A stretch of DNA of 20,411 bases from Gemmatimonadota bacterium. Lineage in GTDB: Bacteria; Gemmatimonadota; Gemmatimonadetes; Gemmatimonadales; GWC2-71-9. The stretch is from the NCBI GenBank assembly GCA_003221075.1, contig QHUF01000235.1, positions 1 to 20,411 on the forward strand, in the 5' to 3' direction. This document shows positions 14,630 to 20,411 of the stretch, piece by piece. The translations under genes were made by a program, and so were the position numbers. Under the pieces are notes generated by a model. That model saw nothing but the letters and a program-made list of their open reading frames with translations. It searched no databases and was not told the DNA's origin. Numbering within the stretch: position 1 is the first letter of the stretch; each line of letters begins with the position of its first letter.

Positions 14630-16017
14630 CCATGCCTGAAGCCCCCGACCTGAGGCTCGACGAGCTCAAGGATCTCGCCGAGCAAGACGATCTGCACCCG
14701 TTCCTGCAGCGCGTGCGCCACGTCCATCCGTCGGATCTGGCCGACGTCCTGTCGGCCCTCGAGGAATCCACTCGGGTGCGCGTGATCTCCGAGCTGCCGC
14801 TTGACGTCGCCTCGAGTGCCCTCGCCGAGATGGAAGCGGCGGAACACCCGGAAGCGATGCTGCTGGCCGTCGGCCCGGAGTACGCCGCGGAGCTGGTCGA
14901 GGAGATGCCGACCGACGATGCCGCGGACCTCGTGGCGGAGCTCTCGCCCGGCCAGCGCGAGGCGGTCCTCGCGGAAATCAGCGATCGCGCTGACGTCGAG
15001 CGGCTGCTCAAGTACCCGGAGGATTCAGCCGGTGGGTTGATGACCGCCAACGTGGTCAAGGTGCGCGAGGATGCGACCGTCGGGGAGGCCATCGAGGCGA
15101 TTCGCCAGCAGAGCGACGAGGACGAGAGCCAGCTGTATCAGGTGTACGCCGTGGACGCCCAAGGGCAGCTGCGCGGCATCGTGCCGGTCGCCCGTCTGAT
15201 CGTGACGTCCCCGGCACGGCTGGTCCGGGATGTGATGGAGCAGCCCGTGGTCCAGGTCCAGCCCGAACAGGACCAGGAGGAGGTCGCCCGGCTCATGGCG
15301 CGTTACAACGTCGCGGCCGTGCCAGTCGTCGACGCGAACGGCCGGTTGCTGGGACGCATCACGTTCGACGACGTCATCGACGTCGTCGAGGCCGAGACCA
15401 CCGAAGACCTCCTGAAGTTCGGCGGCATGGAGGCGCTGGACGCGCCCTATTTGAAGGTCGCCTTCGGCCGCATGGTCCGAAAACGTGCCGGGTGGTTGGC
15501 CGCGCTGTTTCTGGGCGAAATGCTGACGGCCACCGCGATGGCGTTTTTCGAGGAGGAGATCGCCAAAGCCGTCATCCTCGCCCTGTTCGTGCCACTCATC
15601 ATCTCGAGCGGCGGCAACTCGGGCTCGCAGGCCTCGACGCTGGTCATCCGCGCAATGGCGCTCGGCGAAGTGACGTTGCGCGATTGGTGGCGCGTCATTC
15701 GCCGCGAGTTCGCGACCGGCGTGGTGCTGGGCCTCGTGCTGGGCGCGATCGGCTTTCTCCGGATCACCTTGTGGCACGCGGTCACCGGAATCTATGGGGA
15801 GCATTACCTGCTAGTCGCCTTCACCGTGTTCGGCAGTCTGATCGGGGTCGTGACATTTGGAACGATGACCGGTTCGCTGCTCCCGTTCATCCTGCGCCGG
15901 CTCGGATTCGATCCCGCCAGCGCGTCCGCGCCATTCGTGGCGACGCTGGTCGACGTGACCGGGTTGGTCATTTACTTCAGCGTGGCGAGCGTGATCCTGC
16001 GCGGAACCCTCCTCTAA
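14626..16017 (+). CDS. mgtE: Magnesium transporter MgtE
   Basis: Mg2+ channel of 463 residues with the full MgtE architecture. A superhelical N domain spans about 25-130 and a CBS pair about 135-260 (PEDSAGGLMT; NVAAVPVVDANGRLLGRITFDDVIDVV). A connecting plug helix (EDLLKFGGMEAL) precedes five membrane helices from about 285 to the end. The pore-lining PLIISSGGNSGSQAS segment and the late aspartate in ATLVDVTGLVIYF are present; in characterised MgtE these regions form the ion path, gated by Mg2+ bound to the N and CBS domains. GTG 14626 overlaps the preceding stop (GTGA); ATG 14632 is an alternative two codons in. Placement after two CorC/CNNM genes makes a magnesium import/export cassette. 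Confidence 0.95.
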   Translation: MTMPEAPDLRLDELKDLAEQDDLHPFLQRVRHVHPSDLADVLSALEESTRVRVISELPLDVASSALAEMEAAEHPEAMLLAVGPEYAAELVEEMPTDDAADLVAELSPGQREAVLAEISDRADVERLLKYPEDSAGGLMTANVVKVREDATVGEAIEAIRQQSDEDESQLYQVYAVDAQGQLRGIVPVARLIVTSPARLVRDVMEQPVVQVQPEQDQEEVARLMARYNVAAVPVVDANGRLLGRITFDDVIDVVEAETTEDLLKFGGMEALDAPYLKVAFGRMVRKRAGWLAALFLGEMLTATAMAFFEEEIAKAVILALFVPLIISSGGNSGSQASTLVIRAMALGEVTLRDWWRVIRREFATGVVLGLVLGAIGFLRITLWHAVTGIYGEHYLLVAFTVFGSLIGVVTFGTMTGSLLPFILRRLGFDPASASAPFVATLVDVTGLVIYFSVASVILRGTLL

Positions 16018-16026
16018 TCGTGCGCC

Positions 16027-16037
16027 TATTATCTTTG
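16027..16037 (+). promoter_or_regulatory. Candidate promoter -10 region for the mutase operon
   Basis: The short AT-rich island between mgtE and meaB contains TATTAT at 16027-16032 (5 of 6 to the sigma-70 -10 consensus). An overlapping TATCTTTG at 16030-16037 matches the TAnnTTTG form known from Bacteroidetes. Transcription would begin a few bases before ATG 16044. No -35 stands out. Confidence 0.33.
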
Positions 16038-16043
16038 CGGGAG

Positions 16044-17098
16044 ATGCGTACCAATGACATTCTGACCGGACTCGAAAGCGGCGAGATCGCTGCCCTCGCC
16101 CGTGCGATCAGTCTGGTCGAGAACCAGCGCGACGGCTTCGAGCGCGTGCTGGCCGCGCTGCACAAGAAGATCGGGAAGGGAAGCACCCATCGCATCGGCA
16201 TCACCGGACCGCCCGGCGCGGGCAAGAGCACGCTCACCGAACAACTGGTTCGCGCCTATCGCGAGCGCGGTCTCAAAGTGGCGGTCATCGCGGTCGATCC
16301 CACCAGCCCCTTCACCGGCGGCGCGCTGCTCGGCGACCGGATTCGCATGGAATCGGTCAGCCTCGACCCCGGCGTGTTCATCCGGTCGATGGCCACGCGC
16401 GGGGCGCAAGGCGGTCTCGCCACGAGCACCGAGGAGGTCGCGGATGTGCTAGAGGCCTTCGGCTTCGAGCGCATCCTGATCGAGACCGTCGGCGTCGGAC
16501 AGACCGAGCTCGACGTCGCTGCGACCGCCGAAACCACCGTGCTGGTCCTCGTGCCGGAATCGGGCGACGGCATCCAGACGTTGAAGGCGGGCGTCATGGA
16601 GATCGCCGAGCTGTACGTGATCAACAAGAGCGATCGGCCGGGAGCGGACAAAGTGAAGCAGGAAGTGGAAGTCATGCTGGGAATCCGACGGGGCAATGCG
16701 TTTGCGCATGTGCGGCCTCACCATGGACGGGCGGATGGGCCGATGGGCGGCGGGGTGGTCAAAAACCGCCCATCAGCCCATCAGCCCATCAGCCCATCGG
16801 AATGGGAACCACCGGTGCTGATGACCGTAGCCTCAAGGGGCGAAGGAATCGCAGGGCTCGTCGAAGCGCTCGAACAGCACCATCAGTACCTCGAGCGCAC
16901 GGGAAAACTCGCTGAGCGCCGCAAGCGTCGGTTGGCGGCCCGCACTCGCGACGTGCTGAACCGGGCGATCCGGCAATGGGTGTGGGATGAAACGAAGGCT
17001 GAAGATCTGCTGGCCCGCCGGCTCGACGACGTCGCCGCGGGCACGCGGAGCCCCTACGAAGTTGCCGCCGAGGTTCTCGAGCAAGTGAGGAACGGCAA

Positions 17099-17102
<4 letters not shown>
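16044..17102 (+). CDS. meaB: MeaB/ArgK-type G-protein chaperone of B12-dependent acyl-CoA mutase
   Basis: SIMIBI-class GTPase that in characterised systems gates cobalamin loading and protects acyl-CoA mutases from inactivation. About 352 residues. Conserved parts are ALARAISLVEN, Walker A GPPGAGKST (55-63), VIAVDPTSPFTGGALLGDRIRM, MATRGAQGGLA, IETVGVGQTELDV (switch region), NKSD (194-197) and the C-terminal dimerisation helices. Between NKSD and the conserved strand WEPPVLMTVA lies an insertion of about 25 residues (228-252) encoded by an octamer inverted repeat and not expected in the family. ATG 16044 leaves the conserved N-terminus intact; GTG 16020 is an alternative adding eight residues. 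The stop overlaps the mutase ATG (ATGA), supporting a partnership with that enzyme. Confidence 0.93.
16724..16800 (+). repeat. Octamer-based inverted repeat inserted in meaB
   Basis: The left part has period-8 units TGGACGGG, CGGATGGG, CCGATGGG. The right part has three CCCATCAG units and one CCCATCGG (16769-16800). The arms 16729-16750 and 16766-16787 pair at 20 of 22 positions around a 15-nt loop (16751-16765) that contains AAAAA. The reading frame of meaB continues through it. Confidence 0.85.
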
Positions 17103-18661
<1,559 letters not shown>

Positions 18662-18664
18662 ACT

Positions 18665-19789
18665 ATGAGCACGCTCCCCGCGCTCGTCACCGAGCAGGAC
18701 GTCCATGCCGCGGTTCAGCGGCTGGCGACGATCGACCCGGGCCCGTACTGGGTCGTGACGTGCTACCTCAAGCTCGAGCCCCGCGACCGGACGCGCGGCA
18801 AGTACCTCATCAAGATGAAGAACCGAGTCAAGCAAGCTGCCGACGCACTCTCCAAGCAGTCGCTGGGGCACGTGGAACGCGAGGCGATCGCGGCCGACCT
18901 GCAACGCGTGCTGGACTACCTCGAGGAGCCGAATCACCTGCCGAGCACGCGCGCGATCGCGATCTTCGCGTCACAGGGGCTCGATCTGTTCGAGACGTTG
19001 CCGCTGCCGCACGTGCATCGCTCCCGCCTCGCCGTCGAGCACGAGCCGCTGGTGCGCGAGCTCGTTGCCCTCGACGAGGAGTTCGGGACGATCCTCGTGG
19101 TAGTCTACGACCGGACCGCGGCCCGATTCTTTGAGGTCTCGGCGTACGACTGCGTGGAGCTCACCGCGCTCCCGGCGATCGACGCCTCACGCGCGAGCAA
19201 ATTCCACGGGTCCGAGCAGCGGCAGGTGATGGCGCGGGCGGGAACACCCTCCGGCAGCGCGGGCGAGCACAACTACCACATGCGCATTCGCACCGAGAAA
19301 CAGCGGTTCTATGCGCAGATCGCCGACCGCGTTTTCAATATCCATCGCGTGCGGCCGCTCGCGGGGCTCCTCATCGGCGGCGTGGGTCCGGACGGCGGCG
19401 CCGTCATCCCCCACCTTCACACCTACCTGCACGATCTCGTGATGGGCGTGGTGAAACTCAATCCGAAGACGGCGACGAAGGCGGAAGTGCGCGATGCGGC
19501 CCTGGCCCTGCGTGAAGAGCGAGAACGGGCCTGGGAGCGGGCGCACGCGGAAGCGCTGAAGGATGGCGTCCCGGAAGGATGGGCTGTGAACGGCGCGGAT
19601 CCCACCCTCAAGGCCCTGTCGCGCGGCCAGGTGCGCACCCTGTTGGCGGACGGCCAGGACGACGATCCGCGAATCGATGAGGCGGTTGAGGATGCGCTGC
19701 GGCAGCGCTCGCAGGTCGACGTCTTGTACGACGAAAAGGCACGCCGTGCGGTGGACGGCCTCGCGGCGTTGCTGCGGTTTCGCCGCTGA
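18665..19789 (+). CDS. Bacterial eRF1-like (baeRF/Vms1-related) protein between mutase subunit genes
   Basis: 374-residue protein resembling the bacterial archaeo-eukaryotic release-factor-like families. The N-terminal third (1-135) is helical and unassigned. From about 138 an eRF1 domain-2-like part begins (GTILVVVYDRTAARFFEV). It includes MRIRTEKQRFYAQIADRVF, which matches the eRF1 helix after the GGQ loop, and PLAGLLIGG. The C-terminal part resembles eRF1 domain 3, with ALSRGQVRTLLADG and a closing VDVLYDEKARRAVDGLAALLRFR. Counting back from the EK pair (211-212), the GGQ position holds SAG (198-200), so the peptidyl-tRNA hydrolysis motif seems lost. It starts 3 nt after the large subunit stop and overlaps the small subunit start as TGATG. 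Its link to acyl-CoA metabolism is unexplained. Confidence 0.68.
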   Translation: MSTLPALVTEQDVHAAVQRLATIDPGPYWVVTCYLKLEPRDRTRGKYLIKMKNRVKQAADALSKQSLGHVEREAIAADLQRVLDYLEEPNHLPSTRAIAIFASQGLDLFETLPLPHVHRSRLAVEHEPLVRELVALDEEFGTILVVVYDRTAARFFEVSAYDCVELTALPAIDASRASKFHGSEQRQVMARAGTPSGSAGEHNYHMRIRTEKQRFYAQIADRVFNIHRVRPLAGLLIGGVGPDGGAVIPHLHTYLHDLVMGVVKLNPKTATKAEVRDAALALREERERAWERAHAEALKDGVPEGWAVNGADPTLKALSRGQVRTLLADGQDDDPRIDEAVEDALRQRSQVDVLYDEKARRAVDGLAALLRFRR

Positions 19790-20205
19790 TGACCGCTCGC
19801 CGCCGGCCGATCCGGATTCTCGTCGCCAAGCCCGGCCTGGACGGGCACGATCGGGGAGCGAAAGTCGTCGCCGCGGCGCTGCGGGACTCCGGGATGGAAG
19901 TGATCTACACGGGCCTGCACCAGACGCCTGAGATGATCGCCCAGGCCGCGATCCAGGAAGATGTGGACGTCGTCGGCCTCTCCATTCTGTCGGGCGCGCA
20001 CATGACCTTGTTCCCGCGCGTCCGCAAGCTGCTCGACGCCGCCGGCCGGCAGGATGTGCTGCTGACCGGCGGTGGCATCATTCCCCCGGAAGACATGAGC
20101 GCGCTGGAATCGCAGGGCACGGGCAAGCTCTTTGGCCCCGGCACGCCGACGTCCGACCTCATCAAATACATCCAGGAGTGGGCGGCGGAGCACGTCGCCG
20201 CGTGA
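19789..20205 (+). CDS. Cobalamin-binding small subunit of acyl-CoA mutase
   Basis: 138-residue B12-binding Rossmann-like subunit that pairs with the large subunit two genes upstream. The base-off/His-on signature GLDGHDRGAK carries the cobalt-ligand histidine H20; LSILSGAHMTLF and TGGGIIPPED complete the cobalamin pocket, and PGTPTSDLIKYI ends the domain. The sequence (VIYTGLHQTPE, SGAH) looks more like stand-alone small subunits of isobutyryl- or archaeal-type mutases than like the C-terminal domain of single-chain MCM. The ATG overlaps the previous stop (TGATG), and its own stop overlaps the next GTG (GTGA), so the operon is tightly coupled. Confidence 0.95.
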   Translation: MTARRRPIRILVAKPGLDGHDRGAKVVAAALRDSGMEVIYTGLHQTPEMIAQAAIQEDVDVVGLSILSGAHMTLFPRVRKLLDAAGRQDVLLTGGGIIPPEDMSALESQGTGKLFGPGTPTSDLIKYIQEWAAEHVAA

Positions 20206-20411
20206 GTCGCCTCAAGACACTCAGCGAAGAGTACAAGCAGCTCCGCGCCCGCCTCGAGCAGGGCGGCGGCGCCGAGCGCATCAAGCGTCAACACGATCAG
20301 GGAAAGCTGACCGCGCGCGAGCGCGTGACGGCGCTGCTCGACAAGGATGGCCCCTGGGTCGAGATCGGACTGCTGGTCGCCTGGGATCAGTACGACAGCC
20401 AGGCGCCGGCC
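20202..20411 (+). CDS. Acyl-CoA carboxylase carboxyltransferase (beta) subunit, N-terminal fragment cut by window end
   Basis: The first 70 codons of a biotin-dependent carboxyltransferase beta subunit of the propionyl-CoA, acetyl-CoA or methylcrotonyl-CoA carboxylase type. Visible family features are an N-terminal helix (LKTLSEEYKQLRARLEQGG), then ERIKRQHDQGKLTARERV and LLDKDGPWVEIG, which match the start of the first crotonase-like lobe. The GTG start overlaps the preceding stop. Position after a B12 mutase suggests propionyl-CoA carboxylase, which would make methylmalonyl-CoA, but the substrate pocket lies beyond the window. Nothing suggests the gene is broken; it simply runs off the end. 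Confidence 0.88.
   Translation, partial: MSRLKTLSEEYKQLRARLEQGGGAERIKRQHDQGKLTARERVTALLDKDGPWVEIGLLVAWDQYDSQAPA

Noticed and set aside
16766..16800. The CCCATCAG array as a CRISPR or an intrinsic terminator
   Set aside because: The units are 8 bp with no spacers, and meaB continues in frame through the hairpin with no downstream T-tract.

Overview
This GC-rich, gene-dense window comes from a bacterial chromosome. Genes are packed head to tail, mostly with 1-4 nt stop/start overlaps, and no gap exceeds about 85 bp. I see no tRNA, rRNA, CRISPR array, insertion sequence or phage gene. The organism is probably an environmental Gram-negative with an outer membrane: there is a signal-peptide beta-barrel protein and a lipoprotein. 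Gene content and style fit Gemmatimonadota (FCB group) best, but that is inference; no marker here fixes the taxon.

Layout. (1) 1-4543, plus strand: a cytoplasmic GAF-type chemoreceptor whose start may lie outside the window, then folK, panB, a small charged ORF, panC, a YqeK-type HD phosphohydrolase and a LytR_C-domain lipoprotein. FolK and PanB are linked by chemistry, because PanB consumes methylene-tetrahydrofolate; PanC then makes pantothenate, the CoA precursor. (2) 4499-6450, minus strand: an outer-membrane protein followed by rlmN, whose 3' end overlaps the lipoprotein gene tail to tail. (3) 6532-9721, plus strand: a PtsN-like EIIA protein, aspS and phoH (ybeZ). (4) 9723-16017: a 7TM-HD protein (PgpH type, probable c-di-AMP phosphodiesterase), ybeY, two tandem divergent CNNM/CorC-type proteins and mgtE. 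This extends the known ybeZ-ybeY-ybeX(corC) arrangement and joins RNA maturation to magnesium and cyclic-nucleotide control. (5) 16044-20411: an acyl-CoA mutase operon made of meaB, the mutase large subunit, an eRF1-like (baeRF) protein, the B12-binding small subunit and the start of an acyl-CoA carboxylase beta subunit.

The most unusual points are these. The mutase large subunit would by default be called methylmalonyl-CoA mutase, but it carries Phe and Gln at the two positions (Tyr89/Arg207 of P. shermanii MCM) that distinguish isobutyryl-CoA mutases. A release-factor-fold gene sits between the two mutase subunit genes and lacks a recognisable GGQ. An 8-bp-period repeat occurs twice: as a perfect 4-copy tract at the 3' end of yqeK, where loss of one copy would fuse yqeK in frame to the lipoprotein gene, and as a hairpin-forming in-frame insertion in meaB. 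Finally, folK has no ATG/GTG/TTG in front of its conserved N-terminal motif and seems to start at ATT, overlapping the upstream stop as ATTGA.
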